Made by a program: the position numbers and the translations under genes. Shown here in pieces: positions 42,662-50,869 of a stretch of DNA of 64,000 nt. Within the stretch, counting starts at the first letter, position 1; each line of letters begins with the position of its first letter. The DNA comes from Streptosporangium pseudovulgare (GTDB lineage: Bacteria; Actinomycetota; Actinomycetes; Streptosporangiales; Streptosporangiaceae): NCBI RefSeq assembly GCF_014648055.1, contig NZ_BMQJ01000016.1:147289-211288 (forward strand). Direction: 5' to 3'. The notes beneath the pieces were generated by a model. It had not been told where the DNA came from and searched no databases. It saw only the letters and a list, made by a program, of their open reading frames with translations.

Positions 42662-44959
42662 TCAAAGGCGCAGGCGCGACAGCATCGGCGGCAGCTCGCC
42701 GCGGCAGGTGACGGCCAGGCGCCGGGTCGCCCGGGTGATCGCCACGTACAGGTCGTTGCCGCCCATCGGGGACCGGGTGAGGATCTCACCGGGCTCGACG
42801 ACCACCACGGCATCGAACTCCAGCCCCTTGGCGGCGGTGACGGTCAGGACCGCGACGGGGGAGTCCAGGACGTCGCCGTCGCGGGGGAAGAGCGCGGTGA
42901 GCGCCTCGTGGCGGGCGTCGGGGACGATGACGGCGAGGCGGCCCTCGCCGATCGCGGCGAGCTCGTCGCGCACCAGGGCGGTCAGGGCGGCGCGACCTCC
43001 GGGGAGGCCGGGGTCGAGGCGTACGGCGCGCGGGGGAGCGCCGCCGTCGCGCACCGACTCCGGCGGCTCCGCGCCGGGGGCGACCGCCGCGAGGACGTCG
43101 GCGGCCACCTCCATGATCTCCGCCGGGGTGCGGTAGTTGACCAGCAGGTGCTCGGTGCGCCGGCGGCCTTCGAGGTAGGGGTCGAGCATCTCACCCCACG
43201 AGCGGGCCCCGGCCGGCGAGCCGGTCTGGGCGAGGTCGCCCACGATGGTCAGCGAGCGGGCCGGGACGCGGCGCATCACGGTGCGCCAGGCCATCGCCGA
43301 CAGTTCCTGCGCCTCGTCCACGATGACGTGGCCGTAGGCCCAGCGGCGGTCGGCGGCGGCCCGCTCGGCGGTGGTGGTCTCCGGATCCGGCGCGCGGTGG
43401 CGGTCGGCCAGCGCGGCGGCCTCCATCATGTCGTCCTCGAACAGGCCGGTGTACTCCAGCACGCCCAGCGCGTACCGCTCGTCGGCCTCACGTTCGGCCC
43501 GCTCACGCTCGGCGCGGGAGAACATCCCGGCGGCCTCGGCGTCGCCGATGTCCTCGCCCAGCAGCTCGGCCGCCTCGTCCAGCAGCGGGACGTCCCCCGC
43601 CGTCCACGGCGCGCCGTAGGGCCGCAGCAACGCGGCGCGCTCGGCCGGGGTCAGGCCGGGCGCGGCCGACTCCAGCGCGGCCGGGTCGGACAGCAGGCCG
43701 GCGACCAGTTCCTCGGGGGTCAGCGGCGGCCACAGCGCGTCCAGCGCCCGGCGGACCTGTTCATGGGCCCACAGGGCCCGGCGGGCGTGGCGCAGGTCCT
43801 CCTCCGTGTCCGGGGCGTCCAGCTGCCGGGCCTCGTCCAGGGCCAGCGCCCTGAGCATGTCCATCACGAACAGCTTGCGGGCGGCGTTGTGCGGCAGGCG
43901 GGCATGGGCGGCCCGGTCGCGGGCGCGCACGCAGGTGTCGTGGCCGGCCCGCAACGTCATCCACTGCACGACCACCTCCACGCCGTCGCGCAGCGAGGTG
44001 CGCACCGGGACGTCCACCTCCAGGTCGCCGCCGGGGACGCGCCGGCGGTCGCGCAGCGCCGCGGCGAGCACCCGCGCCATGTCCAGGTCGCCCTTGAGGG
44101 CGGCGGCGACGGGGGAGTCGGTGGCGACGGCGTGCACGCCCGGGTACAGCTGCCCGACCGACGACAGCACCACGTCGGTCTCGCCCAGCGACGGCAGCAC
44201 CCGGCCGATGTAGCGGGAGAAGGTGGCGTTGGGGCCCACGATGAGGACGCCGCGGCGTTCCAGCACGTCGCGGTGGGTGTAGAGCAGGAAGGCCGCCCGG
44301 TGCAGGGCGGCGACGGTCTTGCCGGTGCCGGGCCCGCCCTGCACCACCAGCGCGCCCGCCAGGCCGGAGCGGATCACCCGGTCCTGCTCGCGCTGGATGG
44401 TGGCCACCACCTCGCCCATCCGCCCGGTACGGCCGCGCCGCAGGGCCGCCAGCAGCGCCGCCTCACCGACGAGCGCGCGGCGCTCGCCCTCGGCCAGGCG
44501 TTCCAGGTCGAACACCTCGTCGTCGAGACCGATCACGACGCGGTCGCGGGTGTGCAGGTGCCGGCGGCGCACGAGCGTGCCGGGGTCGCCGGGGGTCGCG
44601 GTGTAGAAGGGGCGGGCGGCCGGGGCCCGCCAGTCGGTCAGGATGATCTCGCCGTCGGCGTCGCGCAGTCCGGCGCGGCCGATGTAGCGGGTTTCGCCGT
44701 CGGCGTCGTCGATCCGGCCGAAGCACAGGCCGTGCTCGACGGCCTCCAGGCGGGCCAGGCGGCGGGCGTACTCGCCCGCGGTGACCTCCCGTTCGTAGCG
44801 GGCCTGGTGCAGGCCGCCGGTCTCGCGCCCGTAGGCCTTCTCCAGCGCGGCGCGGGTGTGCCGCCGGACGGCGTCGAGCCGCTCGTAGGTCCGGGTGACG
44901 TGAGCCTGCTCGGCGCGCATCGCGGCGGCGAGAGCGGATTCGTGTTGACGGAACTCCAT
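42662..44959 (-). CDS. helD: HelD/HelR-type RNA polymerase-associated ATPase
   Basis: A 765-residue UvrD/Rep-superfamily ATPase of the HelD family. An N-terminal coiled-coil arm (residues 1-80) is followed by Walker A GGPGTGKT (208-215), a long insertion, HVIVDEAQELSAMAWR (motif II) and VTAAKGLEFDAVVVVEPGE and NDLYVAITRATRRL (motifs V-VI). HelD proteins enter the RNA polymerase channels and recycle stalled enzyme; the actinobacterial HelR type displaces rifamycins. A rifampicin-monooxygenase homologue lies elsewhere in this window. Weak site AGGAG precedes ATG 44959. Whether it is HelR or generic HelD cannot be settled by reading. Confidence 0.88.
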   Translation of the reverse strand: MEFRQHESALAAAMRAEQAHVTRTYERLDAVRRHTRAALEKAYGRETGGLHQARYEREVTAGEYARRLARLEAVEHGLCFGRIDDADGETRYIGRAGLRDADGEIILTDWRAPAARPFYTATPGDPGTLVRRRHLHTRDRVVIGLDDEVFDLERLAEGERRALVGEAALLAALRRGRTGRMGEVVATIQREQDRVIRSGLAGALVVQGGPGTGKTVAALHRAAFLLYTHRDVLERRGVLIVGPNATFSRYIGRVLPSLGETDVVLSSVGQLYPGVHAVATDSPVAAALKGDLDMARVLAAALRDRRRVPGGDLEVDVPVRTSLRDGVEVVVQWMTLRAGHDTCVRARDRAAHARLPHNAARKLFVMDMLRALALDEARQLDAPDTEEDLRHARRALWAHEQVRRALDALWPPLTPEELVAGLLSDPAALESAAPGLTPAERAALLRPYGAPWTAGDVPLLDEAAELLGEDIGDAEAAGMFSRAERERAEREADERYALGVLEYTGLFEDDMMEAAALADRHRAPDPETTTAERAAADRRWAYGHVIVDEAQELSAMAWRTVMRRVPARSLTIVGDLAQTGSPAGARSWGEMLDPYLEGRRRTEHLLVNYRTPAEIMEVAADVLAAVAPGAEPPESVRDGGAPPRAVRLDPGLPGGRAALTALVRDELAAIGEGRLAVIVPDARHEALTALFPRDGDVLDSPVAVLTVTAAKGLEFDAVVVVEPGEILTRSPMGGNDLYVAITRATRRLAVTCRGELPPMLSRLRL

Positions 44960-45056
44960 CTCTCTGATAAACTCCTAACGAGGAATTCTAACTTCTTTGA
45001 AAAAGAGGGATTGAGCATAACGCTCTCCCTTTCTTTCGTCACCCTCCGAATCACCC

Positions 45057-45091
45057 GATCCCCGATCCCCGATCCCCGATCCCCGATCCCC
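45057..45091. repeat. Heptanucleotide tandem repeat (GATCCCC)5
   Basis: Five exact copies of GATCCCC end to end, about 98 bases upstream of the HelD-type gene. The unit is not a multiple of three and could vary by slippage. Confidence 0.9.
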
Positions 45092-45151
45092 GATGACCGT
45101 GACGCCTTGATGCGCCGTGAGAGGCCGAGAGGCTCGGTACCCGGATTCGTG

Positions 45152-45430
45152 TCATGGGCCGCGAGGTAGAGCGTTGTCGCAGGTCACGATGGGTGACTGT
45201 CGGGCCCGGCCGACGCCGGTCCGCGGGGCGGCCAGACCCATGCCCTTGCCGAACACGTGGTGTTCACGGACGCGCTGCAGCGCGGCGAACAGCGCGCCGA
45301 TCACCTCGCGGGCTCGGCCGGCGTCGGCGGGCAGGCCGAAGGGTTCGGCGACGGCGGCCAGGACGAGGTGCCTGCCCCCGGAGTCCGGCCGTGCCCGGTA
45401 ACGAATGCGGACGGTGGCTGCTTCGGGATG
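45152..45430 (-). pseudogene. Peptide deformylase-like remnant
   Basis: One minus-strand frame reads VRIRYRARPDSGGRHLVLAA, VIGALFAALQRVREHHVFGK and GMGLAAPRTGVGRARQSPIV before a stop at 45152. GMGLAAPRTGV is motif 1 of peptide deformylase (GxGLAAPQ) with Gln replaced. Motifs EGCLS and HExxH are missing and no start is visible, so it is a truncated gene. It shares the minus strand with the HelD-type gene. Confidence 0.55.
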
Positions 45431-45460
45431 AGGGCTTGGCTGACGTGCCGGGTCGGGTGT

Positions 45461-46114
45461 TCAGGGGGCGGGCTGCTCGAAGCCGTGCAATATCGCGGTG
45501 AGGCCGGCCTCGAAGTGGTCATCGGGGGTGGTGGCGTCGGCGGCTTCGGCGAGCAGGTTGTAGTCGGGGCTGCCGGGCCCGGGTCTGCGGCTGCGCCGGC
45601 CGGCGCCGAGCCTGGTCACGGCGATGGCGAGCGCGTGTCCGACGGTGAACTCGCGCAGGCAGCGGAAAAGGCGCAGGGCCTGCGCGGGGGGGATGCCGTC
45701 GTCGCGGAGCTTGGTGAGCATCTTCACGCCGGTGTCGATGGAGGCGGGCGAGCGTACCGGCCGGGTCGCGAACACCTGTACCGCGTGGGGATGGCGCAGG
45801 AGCGTGTCGCGTAGCCGCAGGCAGTAGTCGCGTGCCAACCGCCGCCAGGGACCGTCCCAGGGCAAGGTGCCGACGTCGATCTCGGCGAACAACGCCTCGG
45901 CGACGCCGTCGAAGAGATCCTCCTGGTCGGCGTAGTGGCGGTAGACGGCCATCGGGTCGAAGCCGACGGCGGCGCCGAGCTTGCGCATGGAGAACTTGCG
46001 CAGGCCGTGGGTGTCGATGAGGGCGAGCGCGGCGGTGGCGAGGTATTCGCGGGTGAGGGTGGGCCGCGTGGGCGGCTCAGGCAGCCTGACCGGCGGACTG
46101 GGGTCGGCTGTCAT
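45461..46114 (-). CDS. TetR-family regulator
   Basis: A 217-residue TetR repressor. HTH: LRKFSMRKLGAAVGFDPMAV followed by YRHYADQEDLFDGVAEALF; C-terminal ligand domain of the TetR_C type (DTLLRHPHAVQVFATRPVRS). It overlaps the upstream alpha/beta hydrolase gene by 4 bases (ATGA at 46111), so the two form an operon; a double CTAC-N3-GTAG site upstream of the hydrolase is the likely operator for autoregulation. Confidence 0.9.
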   Translation of the reverse strand: MTADPSPPVRLPEPPTRPTLTREYLATAALALIDTHGLRKFSMRKLGAAVGFDPMAVYRHYADQEDLFDGVAEALFAEIDVGTLPWDGPWRRLARDYCLRLRDTLLRHPHAVQVFATRPVRSPASIDTGVKMLTKLRDDGIPPAQALRLFRCLREFTVGHALAIAVTRLGAGRRSRRPGPGSPDYNLLAEAADATTPDDHFEAGLTAILHGFEQPAP

Positions 46115-47004
46115 GGCTGGAAGCCCTCCAGGAGCTTTGTGAGCGTCGCGGTGAATTCCTCCGGCTGCTGCACGTACGGGACGTGGCCGCCGGGGAACTC
46201 CTGGCAGGGTACGCCAAAGCGCTCGGACATCAGGTGCGCGGGCGCGTGGTAGGGCTTGCCGACGCTGTCACGGCCGGTGGCCGGGCACCAGGGCGCCGTG
46301 GTCGCGGCCAGCGCGGCCAGGTCGGGCCGGTAGTCGAAACAGAACGCGGGCAGTTCGCGGCGCATCGTCAGGTCGGCGTTGCGGAGCTGGCGGGTCATCA
46401 CGTCCGGCTCGCGCCGGGTGATCTTCCGCGCCAGGCTCCCGTACGCGAGCATGACGTGAGTGGCGGCGGCGATCACGGCCTGGCCGGCCGGGGACAGGAA
46501 CAGCCGTGGCGGGTCGGGCAGCGTCATCGCGCCGAACGCGGCGTAGGCCCGCATCACGTGCTTGTCCCGGGCGAGCCGGCCGATGCGCTCGATCTCCCGC
46601 CGCTCCCGGCCGTCCGGCGCAAGGAGCTGGACCAGCGGCGGCTCGTGCACGACCGCGCCCAGCAGACGGCCGGGGTGGCGGGCCACCATCTCCAGGGCGA
46701 TGATCGCACCGCCGCTGCTGCCGAAGACGTACGCGCGTTCGAAGCCGTAGTGGTCGAGGACGGCGACCGCGTCGGCGGCCTGCCGGGGGACCGTGAGCGA
46801 GGCGTCCGGCTCGGTGAACGGGCTGCGGGAGTTGCCGCGCCGGTCGTAGGCGATCACGGTGAAGGTCCTGGCCAGCAGCGGGATCACATCGGCGTACATG
46901 CCGGCGTCGCCTCCGCCGCCGGAGATCAGCAGCAGCGCGGGTCCATCGCCGGTGCGTTCGACGTGCAGCCGCGCCCCGGGCACCACGACCATGTCGCTTT
47001 CCAT
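46111..47004 (-). CDS. Alpha/beta hydrolase
   Basis: A 297-residue alpha/beta-hydrolase-fold enzyme. Nucleophile elbow is YVFGSSGGAIIALEMV, oxyanion region LLLISGGGGDAGMYAD, and the catalytic His is in FPGGHVPYVQQPEEF. The family covers esterases, haloperoxidases and lactonases; the substrate may be the inducer sensed by the co-transcribed TetR protein. ATG 47004 lies 17 bases from the operator-like repeat. Confidence 0.88.
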   Translation of the reverse strand: MESDMVVVPGARLHVERTGDGPALLLISGGGGDAGMYADVIPLLARTFTVIAYDRRGNSRSPFTEPDASLTVPRQAADAVAVLDHYGFERAYVFGSSGGAIIALEMVARHPGRLLGAVVHEPPLVQLLAPDGRERREIERIGRLARDKHVMRAYAAFGAMTLPDPPRLFLSPAGQAVIAAATHVMLAYGSLARKITRREPDVMTRQLRNADLTMRRELPAFCFDYRPDLAALAATTAPWCPATGRDSVGKPYHAPAHLMSERFGVPCQEFPGGHVPYVQQPEEFTATLTKLLEGFQP

Positions 47005-47020
47005 GACTTCCTCACTCCCG

Positions 47021-47049
47021 CTACGTTGTAGTTTAAATCTACATCGTAG
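47021..47049. promoter_or_regulatory. Double CTAC-N3-GTAG operator
   Basis: CTACGTTGTAG (47021-47031) and CTACATCGTAG (47039-47049), separated by TTTAAAT. The pair is an overall inverted repeat immediately upstream of the hydrolase-TetR operon and fits a TetR-family operator. Confidence 0.75.
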
Positions 47050-47086
47050 ACAGAGGCGAAAAGCAGCTTTACGCCGAGGAGAGGCG

Positions 47087-47395
47087 ATGGCCGACCTGAG
47101 AAGCTCCGCGCGAGGGCGCGTCCGGGCGCTTCTGGCATGCGGGTTCGCCCCGCTGATGTTCCTTGTGGTGATCCTCGTGGACGGGGCGCTGCAGCCTGGT
47201 TACAACGCGATGCTGGAGGTCGGCCGCGCCCAGCGCACCGTCTTCCTGTCCCGCCGGCTTCGCGACCGCGATCTTCAGCGGGAGACCGAATCCGGGCTGA
47301 ACGTGGTGGAGAACCACAACGGCGTCAACGACCACATCAAGCGCGGCAAGCGCGGAGAGGCGAGCGCCAGGCCACCGGAACATTCCGAGACGTAA
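47087..47395 (+). pseudogene. Chimera of DUF998 N-terminus and Tn3 transposase fragment
   Basis: A 102-residue open frame. Residues 1-46 (ALLACGFAPLMFLVVILVDG, then ALQPGYNAML) are the start and first helix of a DUF998 membrane protein. From EVGRAQRTVFLSRRLRDRDL and QRETESGLNVVENHNGVND it matches the C-terminal core of Tn3-family transposases. The join is in frame, and the frame has a ribosome site (GAGGAGAGGCG), so a hybrid protein could be made but is almost surely non-functional. Confidence 0.7.
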
Positions 47396-47405
47396 GCTGG
47401 CGATC

Positions 47406-47813
47406 ATGAGCGTTCCCCTCAGCGACTCCGCACGGCAGATCCTCGACGCCCCCAACATCGGCGTCCTCGCCACCCTCAACCCCGACGGCAGCCCCCAGAC
47501 CTCGGTCGTCTGGGTCGGCACCGACGGTGACGACGTGGTGATCTCCTCCGAGGCCGGAAGACGCAAGGTCCTGAACCTGGAACGGGATCCGCGCGCCAGC
47601 CTCAGCGTGTTCGACCTTGCGGATCCCGACAGATACGTCGAGATCCGCGGGCTCGCGACGGTCACCGAGGACGAGGGAAGGCGACTGGCGGTGGAACTGG
47701 CGGAGAAGTACGAGGGCGCCGGCGGCGGAGAGGAGTACCTCCGGCTTCCCCCGGAGAAGGTGCGCGTGGTGATCCGGATCACGCCGCGACGCGTGCTGGG
47801 CTACGCGGCGTGA
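47406..47813 (+). CDS. PPOX-class F420-dependent oxidoreductase
   Basis: A 135-residue split-barrel protein: PNIGVLATLNPDGSPQTSVV, VISSEAGRRKVLNLERDPRA and VEIRGLATVTEDEG are characteristic of F420-dependent PPOX reductases (TIGR03618 type). ATG 47406 follows the transposon scar by 10 bases. It would use F420H2 for reductions in the cytosol. Substrate unknown. Confidence 0.88.
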   Translation: MSVPLSDSARQILDAPNIGVLATLNPDGSPQTSVVWVGTDGDDVVISSEAGRRKVLNLERDPRASLSVFDLADPDRYVEIRGLATVTEDEGRRLAVELAEKYEGAGGGEEYLRLPPEKVRVVIRITPRRVLGYAA

Positions 47814-48072
47814 CGGGACCGCAGGGCCGAGGTCGAGCAGGGAGGAGGCGAGACGGAACGCTGCTCGCCTCACATGCCTGACGGCCTGGGCCGTGTCGTC
47901 CTCGGCGTCGTGTGTCGCAGCCACGACGGCACGGATGCGCCGGCGAACGCGGCGGTTCGGGAAGCGATGGTCTCGCCGTGGCGGATGGCCGGGGCGCGCC
48001 GGATCGCCGGGCTCGGATCAGCGCGGCGACGGCGGTGCCCACGTCGGCTTCCGTCGTGTGGGGGTGGAAGGC
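47814..48072. other. Intergenic region without a supported gene
   Basis: About 260 bases. Frames on both strands are open owing to high G+C but none shows a recognisable motif or ribosome site. Confidence 0.45.
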
Positions 48073-48669
48073 ATGCCGCTGATGAACGAACTCAAGATCC
48101 TGGGGATCTCCGGGAGCCTTCGGGCCGGCTCCCACAACACCGCCCTGTTGCACGCCACCCGGAAGTTCGCACCCCCCGGCATGAACGTGGAGATTCACGA
48201 GGGGCTGCGCGACGTCCCGCCGTACGACATGGACCTGGACACCCCGCTCGGCAGGCCCGCCGCGGCACAGGATCTTCGCGACCGCGTCAACGCGGCCGAC
48301 GGCCTGCTGATCGTGACGCCGGAGTTCAACTACTCCATCCCCGGCGTGCTCAAGAACGCCATCGACTGGGCCAGCACCGACTGGACCGGCACCGAGGGAC
48401 CTCCGCTGCTGCGCAAGCCCATCGCCATCGCCGGCGCCGCCCCCACCAACTTCGGATCGGTGCGAGCCCAGCTCGCGCTCCGTCAGGTGTTCGTCTGGAC
48501 CGACTCGGACGTCGTCACCAAACCCGAACTCATCGTCTTCCGCGACCACGGACGCTTCGACGACGGCGGCGACCTCATCGATGAGACGACCGCCGGCCTG
48601 CTGCGGGACCTGCTGAACGCCCTCGCCGCCAGGACCAGGGCCGCCCGGCAGGAGGACACCGGACGATGA
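48073..48669 (+). CDS. NADPH-dependent FMN reductase
   Basis: A 198-residue flavodoxin-fold reductase (SsuE/ChrR-like). FMN phosphate loop GISGSLRAGSHNTALL, the VTPEFNYSIPGVLKNAIDWA motif (PEYN-S-PGxLKNAIDW) and the C-terminal helix are present. It reduces FMN or quinones with NADPH. ATG 48073 follows GGTGGAAGG; ATG 48082 is an alternative. Its stop overlaps the start of a serine-hydrolase remnant. Confidence 0.93.
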   Translation: MPLMNELKILGISGSLRAGSHNTALLHATRKFAPPGMNVEIHEGLRDVPPYDMDLDTPLGRPAAAQDLRDRVNAADGLLIVTPEFNYSIPGVLKNAIDWASTDWTGTEGPPLLRKPIAIAGAAPTNFGSVRAQLALRQVFVWTDSDVVTKPELIVFRDHGRFDDGGDLIDETTAGLLRDLLNALAARTRAARQEDTGR

Positions 48670-48750
48670 CCGTCCAGGGCATGATCACCAAAGGGTTCGA
48701 GGACGTCAGAGAGGCGTTCGCGGCAGGGGCGGGTCGGCCTCCGGGGAGGA
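48666..48750 (+). pseudogene. 5' remnant of an EstB-type serine hydrolase
   Basis: The frame MTVQGMITKGFEDVREAFAA starting at ATG 48666 (overlapping the previous stop as ATGA) matches the N-terminus of class C beta-lactamase-like esterases (G..GFE.VRDAF). It degenerates within 30 residues at the convergent DUF3703 gene. Confidence 0.5.
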
Positions 48751-48756
48751 GCCGGT

Positions 48757-49101
48757 TCAGGCGGTTCGCAGCAGCGCGGCCAGATCGTCGGGCATGGGCA
48801 TCGGCTGGGTGAGGCTCGCGGTGGCGCGGCCGGTGCTGCCTTCGGGGTATCGGCCCAAGGCGCTGCCGGGAGCGGCGACGATGATCCGGACGACCTGGCC
48901 GAACGCTTCACGCCGGTCGCGCTGGGCGATCGCGAGGGCGAACATGGCGATGTGGTTGCGGGTGTGGGGCCAGGGCTGGGAGATGATGTGCGCGCGCTCC
49001 AGGTGCCGCCGGCGAGACTCGGGCTCGGTGGCGGCGCGGGCGGCGCGCATCTCGGCGCGGTAGGCGGCCCGCACCCGCTCGGGCATCGGACGGCCGATCA
49101 T
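48757..49101 (-). CDS. DUF3703-domain protein
   Basis: A 114-residue protein: ERVRAAYRAEMRAARAATEP, HLERAHIISQPWPHTRNHIA and MFALAIAQRDRREAFGQVVR. This matches DUF3703, small proteins commonly encoded with ArsR regulators and cation exporters. Conserved His residues (AHII, PHTRNH) might bind metal. It overlaps the CDF exporter gene (ATGA at 49098) and ends the three-gene metal operon. Confidence 0.8.
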   Translation of the reverse strand: MIGRPMPERVRAAYRAEMRAARAATEPESRRRHLERAHIISQPWPHTRNHIAMFALAIAQRDRREAFGQVVRIIVAAPGSALGRYPEGSTGRATASLTQPMPMPDDLAALLRTA

Positions 49102-49868
49102 CGCTGGTCCTCCTGCGTGTTCACCTGGACGGGCAGGCAGCAACCGTCCGCGCAGCCGTCCGCTCCGGGCGCGGTGACGGACGCGGTGACGGACGTGGTG
49201 ACGGCCGTGGTGACGGCCGCGGTGTTGCCTGCGGAGAGGGAGGTGGGGACGGCGCAGCAGGCGTCCCCTCTCCAGGCTTCGCGGCCTTCCTTGACCGCGA
49301 CGGCGGCGATGACCAGGGCGGCGATCGGGTCGGCCCAGGACCAGCCGAACAGGCTGTTGAGCGCCAGCCCGACGAGCAGCACCGCCGACAGGTAGGTGCA
49401 CAGCAGGGTCTGCTTGGAGTCGGCGACCGCGGAGGCGGAGCCGAGCTCGCGGCCGGCGCGGCGCTGGGCGTACGACAGGAACGGCATGACCACCAAGCTG
49501 AGGGCGGCCAGGATCAGCCCGGGGGTGGAGTGCTCGGCCTCGCCGACGCCCAACAGGGCGCGCACGGCGTCGAAGGTGACGTAGGCGGCCAGCGCGAAGA
49601 ACGAGATCGCGATGACCCTCAGCGCGGTCCTCTCCCGCTCCTCGTGGTCGGTGGCGGAGAACTGCCAGGCCACGGCGGCGGCGGAGGCGACCTCCACGAT
49701 GGAGTCCAGGCCGAAGCCGATCAGGGCGGCCGACGAGGCGACGGTGCCGGCGGTGAGGGCCACCGCCGCCTCGATCACGTTGTAGGTGATGGTGGCCGCG
49801 ACCAGCAGCCGGATGCGGCGCCGCAGTACGGCGCGCCGGTCCGGGGCGGGCAGGTTGAGCGTGGTCAC
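49098..49868 (-). CDS. CDF-type cation exporter with Cys-rich, repeat-bearing tail
   Basis: A 256-residue cation transporter of the CDF superfamily with about six helices. SAALIGFGLDSIVEVASAAA holds the metal-site Asp of helix 2; VADSKQTLLCTYLSAVLLVG and NSLFGWSWADPIAALVIAAV hold the second site. The tail carries CC, C and CC pairs (GDACCAVPTS, GADGCADGCCLP) around a repetitive TTAVTTSVTASVTA stretch coded by 12-base repeats. GTG 49868 overlaps the ArsR stop. Confidence 0.88.
   Translation of the reverse strand: MTTLNLPAPDRRAVLRRRIRLLVAATITYNVIEAAVALTAGTVASSAALIGFGLDSIVEVASAAAVAWQFSATDHEERERTALRVIAISFFALAAYVTFDAVRALLGVGEAEHSTPGLILAALSLVVMPFLSYAQRRAGRELGSASAVADSKQTLLCTYLSAVLLVGLALNSLFGWSWADPIAALVIAAVAVKEGREAWRGDACCAVPTSLSAGNTAAVTTAVTTSVTASVTAPGADGCADGCCLPVQVNTQEDQR
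49173..49222. repeat. 12-bp tandem repeats inside the exporter tail
   Basis: Four imperfect copies of GGTGACGGACGC/T. They are in frame (4 codons each) and encode the Thr/Val/Ser-rich linker between cysteine pairs. Confidence 0.8.
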
Positions 49869-50341
49869 GACACCGTCTTCCCTTCGATCTCGCCCGCCTG
49901 CCGGTCGAGGCGTTCCAGGTCGTGATCGAGTTCGGCCCGCAGCGCGCCGCGCGCGTCGGCCGCGCCGTGAGTGGTGCCGTGCCGGGTGCCGTGGATGGGG
50001 CAGAGCACCACGGCGTGGCCGGTGGCGGCCAGCAGATGCTCGGCCGAGGCGAGCAGGTCCATCAGCTCGGGGCGGGTCAGGGAGTAGAAGGACTGGCGGC
50101 CTTCGGCGCGGTGGTCGACCAGGCCGCAGTCGCGCAGGCAGGCCAGGTGTTTGGAGACCGTGGACTGGGCCAGGCCGAGCTCGCCGACCAGGTCGACCAC
50201 CCGGGCCTCGCCGCGCGCGAGCCGGGCCACGATGCGCAGCCGGTTCTCATCGGCCAGGGAGTGGAACAGGGCCGCCGCCGGGGAGATGCCGGCGGCGATG
50301 TCGGCGCTGACGCAGCGGCCGGCATCATCATCAATCGCCAT
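49865..50341 (-). CDS. CmtR-like ArsR metal sensor
   Basis: A 158-residue ArsR-family repressor. The recognition helix region AQSTVSKHLACLRDCGLVDH carries the C-x3-C of CmtR-type Cd/Pb sensors, and VVLCPIHGTRHG provides the third Cys plus histidines. It probably represses its own operon (exporter, DUF3703) and releases DNA on Cd, Pb or Zn binding. ATG 50341 lies inside the palindrome ATCGCCATATGGCGAT. Metal specificity is inference from the Cys pattern. Confidence 0.85.
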   Translation of the reverse strand: MAIDDDAGRCVSADIAAGISPAAALFHSLADENRLRIVARLARGEARVVDLVGELGLAQSTVSKHLACLRDCGLVDHRAEGRQSFYSLTRPELMDLLASAEHLLAATGHAVVLCPIHGTRHGTTHGAADARGALRAELDHDLERLDRQAGEIEGKTVS

Positions 50342-50349
50342 ATGGCGAT
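50334..50349. promoter_or_regulatory. Perfect 16-bp palindrome on the CmtR-like start codon
   Basis: ATCGCCATATGGCGAT. The ATG of the ArsR gene is part of the palindrome, so the bound repressor would sit on the start of the coding sequence. Confidence 0.7.
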
Positions 50350-50418
50350 GATAACCCGTATCAGGAATGTCATGGCAAGGGGGCGACGGAGCGGACATCC
50401 GGCCCCGGAGCATCGACC

Positions 50419-50449
50419 TTGACGGACCTTCCCGATCTCCCCCTATATT
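50419..50449 (+). promoter_or_regulatory. Promoter of the CadC/SmtB-like operon
   Basis: TTGACG (50419-50424), 19-base spacer, TATATT (50444-50449). The predicted transcript start falls on or next to the ATG at 50456, implying a leaderless mRNA. Confidence 0.65.
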
Positions 50450-50455
50450 GCTCAT

Positions 50456-50869
50456 ATGAATAAGTATTCAGATGATGGTGTCGTGGCGGTGGACGGCTGC
50501 ACCGCCAAAGTGGTCGACGCCGACCGGGTCGTCGCCGTACGCGAGCGCATGCCCGCGGCCGGGGACCTGGCCGACGCCGCCGACGTCTTCGGCCTGCTGT
50601 CGGACCCGAACCGGCTGCGGCTGCTGGTCGCACTGCTGGACGGGGAGCTGTGCGTGTGCGACCTGGCCGCGGTGACCGGCCAGAGCGAGTCAGCCGCCTC
50701 CCACGCGCTGCGGCTGCTGCGCGCGCACCGCATCGTCGTCGCGCGCCGCGCCGGCCGGATGGCCTACTACCGGCTGGCCGACCCGCACGTGCGGCTGCTG
50801 CTCGATGTGGCGCTGGCCCACATCGAGCACACCGAGCTCCTCCACCCCGAGCGCGACGGAACCACCTGA
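50456..50869 (+). CDS. CadC/SmtB-like ArsR metal sensor
   Basis: A 137-residue repressor. GELCVCDLAAVTGQSESAAS has the CVC signature, and the last helix LADPHVRLLLDVALAHIEHT has the Asp/His and His/Glu positions of the SmtB/CadC alpha-5 zinc site. Both sites together predict Zn/Cd/Pb/Co sensing. TGAATA-AG-TATTCA covers codons 1-5. The CDF exporter gene starts on its stop codon (TGATG). Confidence 0.88.
   Translation: MNKYSDDGVVAVDGCTAKVVDADRVVAVRERMPAAGDLADAADVFGLLSDPNRLRLLVALLDGELCVCDLAAVTGQSESAASHALRLLRAHRIVVARRAGRMAYYRLADPHVRLLLDVALAHIEHTELLHPERDGTT
50457..50470. promoter_or_regulatory. ArsR operator TGAATA-N2-TATTCA on the start codon
   Basis: A perfect 6-2-6 inverted repeat of the ArsR/SmtB type, overlapping the first codons of the second ArsR gene and 7 bases after its -10 element. 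Confidence 0.7.
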
